Assembly (NCBI GenBank): GCA_028673005.1
Contig: CM054118.1
Span: 7,959,082-8,023,081 of the forward strand
DNA length: 64,000 bases
Source of the DNA: Tanypteryx hageni
Taxonomy: Eukaryota > Arthropoda > Insecta > Odonata > Petaluridae
Reading direction: 5' to 3'
Positions 7,931-21,140 of this stretch are shown one piece after another (the first letter of the stretch is position 1; each line of letters opens with the position of its first letter). Made by a program: the position numbers and the translations under genes. The notes under the pieces are model-generated. The model did no database searches, had not been told where the DNA came from, and saw nothing but the letters and a program-made list of their open reading frames with translations.

Positions 7931-9465
7931 TTAAATGGACAAAAATTTAGGGAGCGTTGCAAAGATAGGGAGACGATTTATTTTAGCGTGAAAGAGGTGA
8001 ATCTGTAATAGCGAGAAAGATAAGAAATTAAGCGTCGAAACTAAAAATGAACGGGGGTTTCTTTTATAAAAGGCATTGCTGGCAATGGAAGCAAAGAGTA
8101 GTTATTAAATGGGAGAGGGTAAAGAGAGAAACTCAAAATATAAGAGGAGCTAGGGAAGAAATGTTACACGAGTGAATGGGAGAAGGGTTATCTTAAAGAG
8201 ATGCGCTCGTGTGTTTAACTTGGGCGCGGAAGAGAGGTAGTGGGTGGAAGATGGTATATAGAGATTAAGCAGAGTGGCAGTAAGATGGAAAGTGAGTGGA
8301 AGGTGGCAGGAAGGAGTGAAAGGGGAGGAAAGGAACGCAAAAGGGGGAGGTAAAAGGAGAGGAAGAGGGGAGAACTAAAAGGAAAATATAAAGAAACGGA
8401 AGAGCGGGGAAGATAGAGTGAGAAAGAGGAAGAGAAATGGATGGATAGATATGCGTCTTTATTAGAGCGAGATTGAGACTAGACAGTTCCTTCTTCCATC
8501 TAATCTATAGAGTGAGATAGACAGAGAGAGGGGGGAAGACGGGTATAGATGAGAGAGATGGGAATGAGAGAGAAATGATGGGGAATAGAGAGAGGAGGGA
8601 GAGAGGAAGTGAAAGAGAAAAAGAGAGGGAAGGGAGAGAGAGGAAAAAGAAGGGAGGAAAATGGAGGGAAGGGAGAGGGAGAGAGAGGAGAGAGAAAGGA
8701 GGGAGAGAAAAGGGAGAGAGAGAAAAGGGAGAGAAGGTAGAAGGGAAAGGAGAGAGGAAAGGCGAGAGGAAGGTTGAGAGGAAAGGAAGAGATAGAAGAG
8801 TATCTAGAGAGGAAGAGAGAGATGAGCGAGCAAGTGGAGGAGAGGAATAGAGATATGAGAGAGAAAAAACAGGGAAGAGAGGGTGAGATAAAGAGAAATA
8901 AAGAGAGTGAAAGAGGGAGATAAATAGGGAGCGGGGAGGGAAGACAGCGAAGAAGAGAGACTCCGAAGGAAAGAAAACGGAGGGCGCGTTACTTTGGCAG
9001 AAGGAGAGTATAAGAGAGCTCTGGAAAAGAAGACGCGAGGGCGTGAGATGACGAGCGTCTGGGGTTGCGGACTTTTGGACTGAAGACTCGCGGAAAATGG
9101 TGAGTGGTGAACGGGAGAGAGAAAGCTGTAGGAGAGGAGAAAGGGTGACGGAAAACGGGGAAGAGGAAAGGGGAAAAGAGGGATTAAAATTGAAGAGTTT
9201 TATGCAGCGAAGGCGGAAGAGGATTGGCAAGTTGGGAAGTGACCTCCTTAATGAGGGCGAAAGGGACAGGAGGAAATTGTGTGGGCGAGGAGGTGAAAAG
9301 GAAAAAGAAAGAGGAATAAACGGAGAGAGAAAGAAAGGAGAGGGAACGGGAAGTACGGGGTTGTGTGTGTACCGGAGGTAAGAGAGAGTGCGGGGAAGCG
9401 AGGTAGCCGAGTGAGCAACGGGTGAATAAAAGGGAGACGGAGAGAGAGAGAGAGGGGGACATGTT
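7931..9465 (+). repeat. Purine-rich strand, GA/GGA low-complexity tract
   Basis: The plus strand is overwhelmingly A and G, densest from 8510 to 8950 with irregular GAGAGG, GGAAGG and GAAAGAG blocks. Long open frames on both strands here (for example 8505-9230 minus and 8575-8850 plus) are only the consequence of a sequence without T/A stop combinations: the products are Ser/Leu/Pro or Arg/Glu/Lys runs. Mirror-symmetric purine stretches could form triplex DNA. Confidence 0.9.
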
Positions 9466-10756
9466 TCAAATGGAGTTTGATGTTAGCCGTGAGACGGGTC
9501 GGGTGAATGGGCAGATGAGTGTGGTATGTTTAACCATGGTGTGACGAGGGCAGGGTTGTTTGCGTAATGCGAGGCGAAGCATGATGAATACGGGGAGGAG
9601 GGGAGAAAAGTCTTTGTGAAAGCATTTTTTGCCAAAAAAAAATAAAGTTAAAGGTTTCCGTGATATACGCTAGACTCTCCAAGAGTAAAATTGGCTTTAT
9701 CAATTTATTTACATAGCATGTGGAGGCAATTTTTGTGAAGGAAGCAAACGCTGAAAGTATTCCACTATGTTTAAGTATAAAATTATCGGCAAGTATTAGA
9801 CCACTTAAAAATATTTTTGAAGATTTAAAAACATTTTTCATGAGCATAATCTAAGTATATTTCACGAGTAATAAATTAGTCTGAAACGATTTAAGATATT
9901 TATCTTTGCATTTTGCATTCACTCGAATGAGTTTTTAAGATATTATGTATAATCTAGGCCTGTTTGTTTTTCCATACACATACCTCAAAAATGTAATATG
10001 GATCTCGAATAATGCCTGGACTCCAATTTACTGCAGACGTAACCCTAAGAGGCAAAAATTATTATTTAAACAAAAACAACCGTTTACTGGCTATCTGGGT
10101 TACCTTTATCATCATTCAGAAACTTTATGTCAAATTAACTGCCATTTCTATAGATAAAGGTTAATTTCATAGATGACCACACTTATAATTACTAACGTAC
10201 AGCACACTTCAATCTAACACAATTAAGCAAAATATTATTGTCGAATAGTCGAATAATTGACCAGAACCAGAATTTTCTCACTAAAACTGATTTCAAACTT
10301 TTTCTTTAAAATTCTCTTTACAAAACATGCCAAAAAGTAAGTAGGAAGCCATGCTTCCGGAAGCAATAGCATGTACGTGCATCGTGTAACGCGCGACGCT
10401 CCACTATGGACGAATTGTAATCGTACAAGCAAGTGCATGTCACGGCGTCATGTAGCCCGGTTAAGGACAACGAAACGAGGATTGCGCACAAGACCCACGT
10501 CTGAATAACAAGCGATGAAGGGAATTATTGCAACATGGCATGGTGAAATATCGTGACAAGGTGGACTTTTCAAACTCATATCAGCGGCAAGAACTAAAAA
10601 TTGTTGATTTTTTGAAAATGACTCCGTATAATGTTGCGACCGTTGAAAAATAACAATTTCTGCTAGAATGCTCATTTTTAACTTCCGTCTGATGTAAAAT
10701 AATAATACCAGATCAAAGCCTACAACGTAAAAGATGAGAAAAATTTATATTTTGTA
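9466..10756. other. No recognisable gene
   Basis: AT-rich sequence. The frames at 10235-10438 and 10448-10675 on the minus strand contain no family motif that I recognise. A slightly CG-richer piece lies at 10360-10520. Confidence 0.35.
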
Positions 10757-10975
10757 TTGCATGCATGCATGTATGTTTGTATGTATACATACATACATAC
10801 ATACATACATACATACATACATACATACATACATACATACATACATACATACATGAATACATGCATACATACATACATACATACATACATACATACATAC
10901 ATACATACATACATACATGCATACATGCATACATGCATACATGCATACATGCATACATGCATACACACATACATA
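10757..10975. repeat. (CATA)n tetranucleotide microsatellite
   Basis: About 50 CATA units with interspersed CATG variants, especially ATGCATAC units at the 3' side. Open frames through it in several frames (Tyr-Ile-His-Thr or Cys-Met-Tyr-Val repeats) are artefacts of the repeat. Confidence 0.95.
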
Positions 10976-13320
10976 TGTTCCCTTATAATTCTTCAACTAA
11001 ACTATATTATATAAATAAAACCCCTCTCGCGAATTTACCTTTTCATAATATTTGAAATGTTTTGCAATGAACACGCACCGCTTCTTTGTCGTTCCACGAA
11101 ATGATAACAAGGATGGAATGATGTCTCAACGAAAACTTATCAAGAATTTTAGAACAAATTTTCCTCACAATACTCAGCTTAACTCTAAATTTAAAGGAAT
11201 TTAAACCTTATATTTACCTCCACGTCACTTAGAGATCAAGAAATTTCCTTATTCTGTATCTGCTGATTATATTTAAGTTAACGTTTAAGGGAAGTGTATA
11301 TTTTTCCAAACCTGTAGCCAGCTCCCTTCTCTCTCTACTTCTAGGACACAAACTTATTTGAAATTAAATCAGAATCGCATTGTAGGTTTGCATCTAAAGC
11401 TCAAAAGTAGATATATATCTTCATTTCCAATTTATTTCGATGAATAAATCAACGACCGGTTTCACTCGTAGTTTTACTACGGAGCCAAACTACTAAAATG
11501 TGCCGAACCCTTTCAAAAAAAATTTTTTCATGAATTTATTATTTGTATTCCGTAAAGTTTCTCCTTGATACATTTTTAAAGCATTCATATCGACGTCACC
11601 ATCTCACCCCCACCGGAAAAAAGTTCTCCTTCGCAGACGTCTCGAAAAAAATCATTTATCATAACGAAATCCCATAAAAACGGTTTTCCTCCCATATTTT
11701 CCCTTCTGAAAATTTTCGAAAGTTATAATCCCTCTCATCCTACTCTGCTGCCTTCAGTTTTCCTCCACAGCGGTTGTTTCTCTCCGTAAGCTCCTTCCAT
11801 TTTCTACTTTTCTCTCTCTTTCTCTCTCATCCGAATCCTCCTTACTCTTCCCGTTCCGTTTTTACAACCGCTGCATTATTCATCCGTTCCGCCATCCGTC
11901 CATTTTTATTCCCTTCTACGCTTGCCAATGCCTTCTCCATCGGCTCTTTCCACCTACGTATTTAGCCTCTCCTTCTTCTTTAAGGGAAGAGGCTCCTAAA
12001 AAGCGTACTGCCTTCCTCGTGTCGCATAGAGGGGGTAATAATAGGCATCCATCGAGAGAATGGCTCCGAGTGATTTATGAAGAGATAGATTTCGAGATGG
12101 GCTCTTGAGCAAAATGAGAGGTCACGGAAAAGTAATTCGTTACCATGACGACGGGAAAGAGTATTCGGTTCACATGCAAGTACACCCAGCTGTCTATGTC
12201 GCATTGTCGAATTCCATCGAGCATGTAAGTTATTGTCACTAGCGCGAAAGTACGTTTTGAAAATTTTACAAAAAATTACAAGGTACATGTTACTTGAAAA
12301 GTAGCATGCATTAAATTGCTGCGTTTTTTAGCTTCGGTATATTAAGTATTAACATTTTTTTTAATTCTGAAAACTAGTTCGATTTAGTTTTGATATTTTG
12401 AATCAATAAAACGAGTTGGATTACCATTGTTTTATCTTCTGGCTAAAAGGTACTGAAAGACATCCAGATTAAAAATTTCGCAATAACTAATATGGTTATC
12501 CATAATTTAGAATATTATTCTCCTCGGAAATGCTTTCAATTTATTACCTATAATTTAAGAATATTAACCGTTTTGTTGCTGTACTAGGGCTATGATAAAT
12601 TATACTTTTTTAACATATTACATCAAAATAGTTTATGAAAATTCCAATAGACGGCAGAATGTTCCTATGTTCTGTGAAGAAAAACTCATTCCAAAATATA
12701 TTTGCAGACATCAAAAGAAAATTAATGGAATCTGTGACACGTAAACTCTTCATGCTAGCATACAGCGAGAAATTAACTATGATGCGTTAACTCGTCATGC
12801 AAGCAGTGAAAGGGTTAACATCATATCCCAATCAACGTCACCCAAGAACTGGCATACCACTGATATTATTATATTTTCTTCCCGCCAATTATAAATTTAA
12901 TAAGTCATTTAGGCTGTAAGCGTTCTTTCACTCTAAACATTAACTGAGCAAAGTAAAAATTCAACTAACCTGATCTACATGTGTTAGTTATGGGTGTTAT
13001 TATTAAGATATCAAAAATTAGAGTCCGTCATAAATATTTGGCCCTATAAATGTCATTTCAATCAACTTAACAAGTACCGTAATTTTTTAAATTCACTTAT
13101 GATATATCTTTCAAGTATGATAAGGATTCTGGAAAATTGATTAAACGATAATAGGATGCTAAGTTGTCGCTCACAAGAACAATGCCAGTAGTATTTTTAG
13201 ATGCTGCATCTAAGTTTAACATTTTGCTTAAATATTATTAGTTGTTGTTTAAAAAATTAACTCATGAAATCTTTCCCTTACTTAAGCGACGCGATCGCAT
13301 CTCATTTTAATCGCGACGGA
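10976..13320. other. Mostly AT-rich, no gene recognised
   Basis: A pyrimidine-rich block lies at 11750-11970. The piece at 11440-11500 is listed separately. The region 12000-12290 has more CG than its flanks, but its open frame (11980-12288 minus) has no motif I know. The rest is AT-rich sequence without repeats that I could pair within the window. Confidence 0.35.
11430..11500 (-). mobile_element. Possible retroelement 3' end relic
   Basis: On the minus strand the text reads GAGTGAAACCGGTCGTTGAT then TTATTCATCGAAATAAATT. This GAAACCGGTCG wording before an AT-rich end resembles the 3' ends of Penelope-like and related retroelements. No coding sequence is attached, so the assignment is tentative. 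Confidence 0.3.
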
Positions 13321-13820
13321 AAAATATACCCTGGGGAGGGGGAGGGGGGGAGTGTGGCACCCGGTGCTACAACGCGACACAACATACACGCGCGCACAAA
13401 ATATTAAACAGCAGGACCCGTGGCGGTTATTGATGCGAGAGCTTTAACGTCCACTTTTACGCTCAGAATAAGCTTTTCGGGAAAGAATGCCGAGCGAAAA
13501 CAAAACAGAAGGGGAGGGGGAGGAGATGGGCTGCAATGGAGTGAGTGGACGCGGTCGTATGTTCGGAGCGAAGCCGCGGTGAGATAAAAGCCGGATGTCG
13601 CGGGAGGGAGGTGAAAATAATGAGAAGGGTGGGAGAGTACTAAAATATAAACTGATATCCTCCATATTTCCCCTCTCTCTCTCTCTCTCTCTAATTCGTT
13701 CTATCCCTGTATTGTTATCTCCCGGTTTGCCCTTCAAGTTTTTCCAGTTTGCTCTCGTTCTCTCCCTTATCCGTCTCGCTCTCAGTATTACGCGCGTCAC
13801 TTCTCTTTTTTAATGAAGCA
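13321..13820. other. G-rich then CT-rich unique stretch
   Basis: A G tract at 13332-13352 is followed by CG-containing sequence (13370-13600) and a short CT run at 13672-13692. Open frames cross it on both strands without recognised domains. Confidence 0.35.
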
Positions 13821-15299
13821 AAAAAACTCGAATATCCATGAGAGGATTAACCGTAGATTCTGAACTAAGTCATGATTTTCCTTGATAACAACACTACGAA
13901 AACTTTCCATTCTTATGGAAAAATGTTATAACCACTTTGAAAGTTAATGTACGTGCCTATTGTCTCATAAACAGCGCCGTAATTCTAAACGAAATAGGCT
14001 AAATTAATATGTGCGAGCAAGTTTGCAGTATCCTACATGGATCTACATATTTAATGAAGTTTAAACCTTTTTTTCTGTGTAGAAATTGCATTTCTATCAC
14101 TTCTGCATTTATTAACCCCTTCCATTTTCCCCGAAATTCCCGCAATCTATTTCTCTCCTTCGTGATCACCGGATTCCATCCTATTTCCTTTCTTTCTATT
14201 TTGCTTTGCCCTAATCATGTCTTCTCTTTTCATCTCTTTACCTTCATCCTTCTATTTCCCTCTAAAGGGTCAAGAGTTTATTAGTTCTTGGTTAAAATCG
14301 GTCAGCCGGAAGTGACACTTTATTCTTGGTCTCTTTTACGTTTTTTCCGCTTTTCTTTATTAAAACTTAATAATTTATAATAATATTAAATTTATAAAAT
14401 GTAGCTGATGTTATTCTGTACAATATTTGTATGAAAAGTTTTCCTAGAATGGATCGTTTATGTATTATTTTGATTTATTCGGTTTTTGTCAAATAACTCC
14501 TTTAAGAGTTCATAGGTAATATTTGTAAAAAGCATTGTTGTAGAGAATAATATTCTCGACGACTTTTGCTTAGGCAAATCAAATTTTCGTAAAACCTGTA
14601 ATTTTGGAGATATTTAGTTTATTACCGGTGTACTCGGACGCCACCTGTCGGAAGATTCCTGAAACAACATATTTAATAAGACTGACGATAAAAAGAATTA
14701 CGGTCGCGTTATTCGACAAAATGAAAATATTAGCTTATAAGAGCTCCATTTGTTAATATGTATATCTTACACAAAAGATTATCGTTTCAAGTTTGCGCTG
14801 TAACAATTTTTCCACCCTTGACAACAAAAAACCATTTTGTTTAATGTTAATTCAGGATTTAAAAGCCTAGCGCTACTGGCTCGTTGAAACAATGTCTTCT
14901 TTCGTATTCATGTGCCGTTTTTTGTTGATTGTGTGTTTATTTTCTCCTTTGTCATTGTTTCATCTTTCTTTGTTCTTTTCTTAACCGATTTCATCCGCCT
15001 TTGGATGGATAGTTGCAAATTTAGGCTTTTCACTATCTCATACATAAGAGGTAATGCAGATATATATTGTTTTAAAAACTCATCAATATTTGTTTTTAGT
15101 ACAGTAGATGGGAGATATTTATTAAAACCATACTTTACATACGAATACTAAATGCATGGAGAAATTCATGTGGTATCATCAGGTATTTTTAATATTTGAT
15201 CTACGTGTTAGCAAAGCGATATTTCCTCAGCCCAGTTAGAAAAACGACTCGCAAAACCATCGGCCATTTCTTCTTACGTGTATAACGTATACATTCCAA
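13821..15299. other. AT-rich stretch, nothing recognised
   Basis: No motif, tandem repeat or inverted repeat was noticed. The open frames near 14009-14284 and 14912-15151 are Phe/Ser/Leu-rich products of T-rich sequence. Confidence 0.35.
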
Positions 15300-15665
15300 T
15301 CGGCGTCACGTCACCGGAAGTTGTTCGTCGGGAGATTAGAGGGAGACCATTTCTTCCAGAGGACGGATAATGTCCGCTAGTCCCAATAAAATGCGAGATA
15401 AGAGTATTGACATACCAGCCAATGCCAATTCTTTTATTTTTATATCACGCCACCGGAGTAAATCAAAAGGCGTTTTAGTTTTTATTTTCTTCGGGACAAT
15501 GAATGGGTGTCGCGATATATCCGGAACAAACTGATTGGGGGATTCGGTCGTCGCGGAGAATTTGTGTGGGAGAGAAGGAAGTGTTCGAAAAGAGTTTAAT
15601 TTTTTTTCCAAACAATTGGGATTTTTTTAGAATTTCGGCAGCTATCGTTTGGAAATTTATTTATT
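15300..15665. other. Unique CpG-containing block, candidate conserved non-coding sequence
   Basis: In contrast to its flanks this block is non-repetitive and keeps many CpG steps (GTTCGTCGGGAG, GGTCGTCGCGGAG). It also has AT-core words such as CCAATAAAATGCG and GATAAGAG that resemble homeodomain and GATA binding sites. No protein frame is convincing. A regulatory role is inference only. Confidence 0.25.
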
Positions 15666-18044
15666 TATTTCGGCAATACAAAACGAAGGTATTTTGCGAA
15701 ATGTATGAATTGCTTACTGGAATAGTTACATGTTTTTTATACAAATAGGCTTATTTTTACAGATTTTAATATTTATTTGTGTTATTCAACTTAAATTAAT
15801 ACTAAAGAAAACAAATTTTGTCGCAAAAATATTATAACAGACATGTGGTCATAACGGGAGGCCTAGTTAAGTTTAGTAGTTATCTTCGTCAAATATCAAC
15901 AATCTGATTATCCCGCCTTAAAATCTGCGCACGAAGTAGTGACATTTTTCTGTTTTCGTGATAGCATGGAATTCGTATTATCTTTATTCGAACAATTTCC
16001 TGGCCTATCTCCTTAAAACTTTATTGAGCAATAAATATACCCAGTGTCTTTTTCTCATTGTAAAACTATTAAACCTTAAATAATTAGATACCAATTTAAG
16101 TATATGTCACTGAAAGAATTGATAGAATGCAAACCAACGAAAGATAGTCGACTATTTCGCAACTTGAAGGAACTTGAACATAACTTATATTTGGAAGTTA
16201 CACAAACTAATAAGTATGTATAAAAAAGTTTTAAACTCTTTGTAATGTTAATTGAATTATTTAAGTATGCCCAAGTTTATCATACAACCGAAGATACCAA
16301 CTTGTATCCTATGTTAGGCAACTAATATGCATTGGGGAATTTTCTCTAAACAATTGCCCTCACAAAATTTAAAAACTACATAGAATGATAAAACTGTAAA
16401 ATTGCAATGGAGACATAAAAAGCTGAAAATAAATAGATGAAGTCATCCAACATTTTAACAGTTCGTTGTCTGCAGAATTTTAAATCATATTACTAAAACA
16501 TACACTGTATTGCGGCATAAAGTAGGATAAAAGATTACATAGAAATTACAGAACATAAGATATTTTATCTCTGGATCTACAACTCTCGGTATAATATAGA
16601 AAATGGTTATTTAGTTCATTAAGCAAAGCAATTATAATTAGAATAGATGGCATTTCATGTCATTAAGAAGCCTTCTTAATACTGTTTAGTTCTTGAGTCA
16701 CGTTCACAAGCATTTTAAGCCAACAAATCTACTCTATTCCATCCATACAGTAAAAGCGGCACAATTAGTTTAATGTGATTCCTGTTTTATCCTTCACCAG
16801 ACCTGGCGCTTATGTCTCGGACATGAGAGGCTTTTAAATTGCGTCAGAAGAAAACGGTTTCAACAGCATGAAATCTAGCATTTAATTCTTCTTAATTGCC
16901 GACATTTTTCAGATAGATGGAGCTTCATCATTCATCCCGGAGAACAGCATGATAGGAAGACACGTTCACGAGCGCACACACCGAACGAAGATGAGCTGCT
17001 TCATTTGTGTCCTTGAGCGGACGTGCTCGTACTGAAAGAAGACACTGCCATTCGTCAAATGGCAGAAATGAATACAAAAACAACACACAGTCCCTGTTCC
17101 TTTAATTTCATTTTTCCTCGTCTTCTTACGTATTCCGCTCATTCTTTACTGCCCTCTGTATCATGTTCTCTCTTTTTCTTTTACTTTTCTTTCCTCTTTT
17201 ATAACATTAAATAACCTCTTGAAATTCATATCCCAGCCTCACCTAATCCATTCCCCGATCCTTCTGTTCTCACATGTTTTCCCGCCATTTTTCTTTCTAC
17301 CTCTTCTTCTTCCCTTAAATTCTTCACTAACTCCTTTTTTCAACATCGGGAACAGATCAGTTATTTTTATAAAGAATTTTCCCCCAGAATTTTCGCAAAT
17401 CGTTTTCCCTTACCTCTCTCGTTTCTTTCAAATTTATTCCCACACGACATCGAAGGAGCGGGTTGCGTGGATTCAGGAGAGACAAGCAGGAAAACTCGAA
17501 TATGTAAAGGTTTCTTCACCATAAATTTGTGCAAATATGCGAAATTTGTTCCCTCATCTGCCCAAATCCTTGATTGAAAGAAAATTCGAAATGTGTGTTT
17601 TTGTTTGCAAGCTTGTGTGGGAGGAAGAGAAAGAAAGAATGTGACAGAAACAGAACCATAATTCTCGACGAAATAAGGATACACAACCGAGTAAGTGTAA
17701 AGAAAGTTTGAAAATCTTGCAGACAAAAACTTCAGGAATTATATTTTTCATGTCGTTTTCAATAGGTTCTATATGCATACAGGCCAAATTTTAATAAAAA
17801 CATTAACTTATCGACAATAAAATATTAGGTATAACAATCATCATTTTTCAACGCTTTAATATAATTATTACAATCGAGTCAAAGGCTCTGTGGTAACAAA
17901 ACTACAGAGATGAATGTTGCAATGTTCTGGAAGAAAACAGCGCATTGCCACAAATAATAACCATAGCTATAAATTTATGGAAATAGTTGATTATATGATC
18001 CCTAAGCGAATGGGATATGCTGGAATGTGGGAATAATTTGAAAT
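15666..18044. other. AT-rich stretch, no gene recognised
   Basis: The sequence from 15740 to 16700 is uniformly AT-rich. From 17090 to 17440 it is pyrimidine-rich with T/C runs. The frames at 17367-17726 and 17554-17787 on the minus strand lack recognised motifs. Confidence 0.35.
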
Positions 18045-18132
18045 CGGGAGAAAGTCTGCCATTATCAGGAATCAAATTCAGGTCTTCCACTCGCTGAGCG
18101 GATATTCTACCAATGAACTAATGTAGCAGACC
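18045..18132 (-). mobile_element. Old tRNA-derived SINE head
   Basis: On the minus strand TAGTTCATTGGTAGA (18110-18096 region) fits the RNA polymerase III A box (TRGYNNANNGG). About 35 bases later AATTTGATTCC fits a degraded B box (GGTTCGATTCC, three mismatches). The intervening CGCTCAGCGAGTGGAAGACC is at the place of an anticodon arm. It does not fold into an intact tRNA, so a SINE or tRNA pseudogene is more likely than a working gene. Confidence 0.5.
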
Positions 18133-18650
18133 AATTCTCTCGTTTCAGAAGGTGGATGTTTTCTTAGTGTCAGACCTTTTCTTCTGATCTCAAATCTTTC
18201 CAAAATTTCAGCTTAATCCTGTCACATAGTGATCTTATGATCTATTCATTCCATCATTTTATAACCAAGCCAATCCCACCTGAAAGGGTAGAGGTTTTCT
18301 TCGATGTATCTCTTGGAGGACATGCGTTGCGGTTGGTCAATACTAACTTGGCTATCCTCCTATTTACTGAGACTGTTTTAAACACGTTTCATAGATTTTT
18401 GTCTTTGTGCGCGACTCACTTTGTTTCTGTGTGCGAATGCGAATTAATGATACGGATGCGTGAACGCGCCACTGTAAATGCGCCTCTTCGAATGTGTGCG
18501 TGTGTGTTTTTTCATCGCAATAATTAAAATTAGTGCCGCGAAATGTGGTTCTCCGAACTCTTGGACCAAACCAATGAACTCTCATTATAGCATCCAACAA
18601 TTTCTTAATGACAGAGTTAGGTGGGAAGCCCCGACTAGTCCCTAGACAGA
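18133..18650. other. Unassigned sequence beside the SINE head
   Basis: The 96-residue frame at 18237-18527 and its antisense partner have no motif that I recognise. The sequence is less AT-rich than its surroundings. Confidence 0.3.
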
Positions 18651-19020
18651 TAGGGAGAGAGAGACAACTTCCAAACATTCGCCTTCTTTTGTTTCCCGTG
18701 CCACTCGCTCATTCCTTACTTCTCCCACTTTCCTTCGCTCTCACTTTCTGGCTCGCTCGTCTCATCTCTCCACCCACAAACCTCTCCAACTCCTTTCGCG
18801 AGATTTCACTCGATTTTCCCTTGTTTCTTTCCCTTTATCTCGTTACGCATCTTCACACTCTCTTCGCCACTCACGCCCCCCCTCTCTCTCTCTCTTTCTG
18901 CCTGACACCTCTCCCTCTCTGACACCTCTTTCTCACTTATCTCTCACTTCTCTGCCTCTCGACTTCCTTTTCTCCTTTCCCTCTCTCTCTCTCTCTCATT
19001 ATCTTTCCCTCACTAACCAT
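18651..19020 (+). repeat. Polypyrimidine low-complexity tract
   Basis: C/T-rich plus strand with CTCTCTCT runs at 18882-18895 and 18982-18999. The 104-residue frame across it is compositionally biased and not credible as a protein. Confidence 0.8.
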
Positions 19021-21140
19021 CCATTATTCTCGACCCAAAAGGCGAACATTTTAAAATGTAGCATTTGTGGCCATCTTGATTTTTACCCAATGAAGTGTCA
19101 TGCACGAAAATATACATAACTTGCAACAACAAATATAGTCATAATCATCGTATAGGAAACTCTCCTCTGACGCAGATTTCACAATTCCAGGTTAAACAAT
19201 GGTACGCTTAATTAGACTACACGTAAAAAATATAAATGTGTTCGAACATAAATTGTACGCGCACCGCTTTTTACTAATGTATGTCATGTGTGATAGATGG
19301 TAGCCTATACCACGCGAGATTTTTTCCATAAGGTTTTGAAATAGCGAATTGTAGTTTTGCCCAACGAGGCCTTTCTCAAGAACGTTACTACGCGCTACCC
19401 AAGGGACTACCGTTTATGCATCTGATAAGCAAATATTTTTACATAAAATATTTCAGTACTTATATTTTCTGTTTGCGTGGTAGTATATCCGACCCAATAA
19501 CATAACGTACTCTACTTTCACACGAAATATTTGGGAAGCTTCAAATTAAAAGTCGGCGATAAATCAGCGTTATGTAAATAGCTTTACTACACGAATACTC
19601 ACGAAGAAGAATCTTTGCCTGACTAAATTGTTAGTGTTGCAAGAACCCCACTTTGTTCATGGCCCGCTCGATTTTAACTTATAAAGTATAATGCGCAAAA
19701 AGAAAATTTTTGCAAATAAAAATAAAACTATAGATATCGTGTATGCATCCGATAAGCATTCACGCTTAAAATAATAGCATATATTCCACTGCTGTGGAAT
19801 AATTCCATAATATGAAATGACAACACCATAATTTTTCACTACTGGTGGAAAATTTTATATTATTTAAATATACTTTAACATTTACATTATTTTATAACGT
19901 GCATTATATGGTATATTTTTGCTTAACGATAAATTATATGCATGAAATGCATATCTAGTTTCAATCACGACAAAGAAAAAGACGTCTGTTTACGTTTACC
20001 CGTCTGTAACGGCTCGTCCTCCTCCAAACTCGTTCTCTTTTTTATCCATGCTTCGTTTTAACTGTTTCTTTACTCTCTCCTCTTGTAAGAAATGAAATGC
20101 ACGTGGTATCTCTTTACTCGACTTTTCAAATGCGGAAAGACGGCATGAGAAAGTTCCTATTATTTCCATTCCTCACACAAATTTCGTTGCTAAGTTCCAC
20201 AAGTTTTTCCTCTCCATCCTATCGTGTCGTTTACTCCTGTCTCTTCCTTACTTTCTTCTTCTCGTAATCCCACCCACTTTTTCATTATCTCCACCAGCAC
20301 CCCCTTCTCATCGTTTTAACTCTCTGTCTTTTGTTAATTTTGCATTCAAGTGGTAATAACTCTTTTTACTTTAGGGCATTTTGTGGAGTGGACCTAAAAA
20401 AATGTAACTTTTTCAAAAAGGATGAATAAAATTATAAATAAATATTAAAAGACGTTTCTTTTACCTAAATATTGATATAATGCACATTCTTTGCTATTAA
20501 AGTTTCAAATTGATACGTCACAATATGTAACTTACTTTTCACACGAAAGTCACATTGAGATTAAACGAATAGACTAACAGCCGATTCATAAGCATGAGGA
20601 GCTGCCATACACAGCCTACTAAAATCACATGACATTTCTTTTCATTAGTAAAAGGAAGGATGAAAACAGGATAAGGCTCAAAAAGGAAGGTAAGTAAGGA
20701 CAAAATTTCACGGATAGTGTTTGAAAAAGGACTGTAAGTTCAAAATGAGGTCACCTTATGTAAAGACAAGTAGAATCTTTCTTTCGAGGTGTAAAATAAA
20801 GTTTTCGGAATTTGAAGAATGATCATGGTCTACGACTGAACAAAACCAACCATTATTAGTGTAAAATACCGTATAAACTTTAAAATTTCCGCGTCTTTCT
20901 AATATATACTATATAATAGTTTACATTCTTCTTGCACATTTGCTTCCGCAGGTTTAATTTTGATACTAATTCAATCATGTCTGTTTGTCGTTAACAGAAA
21001 ATTGATAGAATGATATATATTGTTATATGTGTGTTTAAATTCATCCGTTTAATTTTTTTCAAAATTGCAATACAAGTATGCATTACATTAGTTCTAAAGA
21101 TTAATTACTTGTGCTAACATCTAGCCAAACTTGCAGCAAA
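19021..21140. other. AT-rich stretch with one possible PLE relic
   Basis: Apart from the motif at 19345-19385 (listed separately) and a short pyrimidine-rich piece at 20000-20340, no structure was noticed. Confidence 0.35.
19345..19385 (-). mobile_element. Possible Penelope-like 3' motif relic
   Basis: On the minus strand CTTGAGAAAGGCCTCGTTGG is followed by GCAAAACTAC. This resembles the TGAAGAAGGCC...GGCCGAAAC hairpin motif near the 3' end of many Penelope-like elements. It is short and isolated, so the call is weak. Confidence 0.3.

Noticed and set aside
8505..9381. Long open frames on both strands (up to 241 residues)
   Set aside because: They arise from the purine-rich tract; the products are Ser/Leu/Pro or Arg/Glu/Lys low-complexity strings in overlapping frames.
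10713..11055. Five overlapping 83-96 residue frames
   Set aside because: All pass through the CATA microsatellite and encode only repeat peptides.
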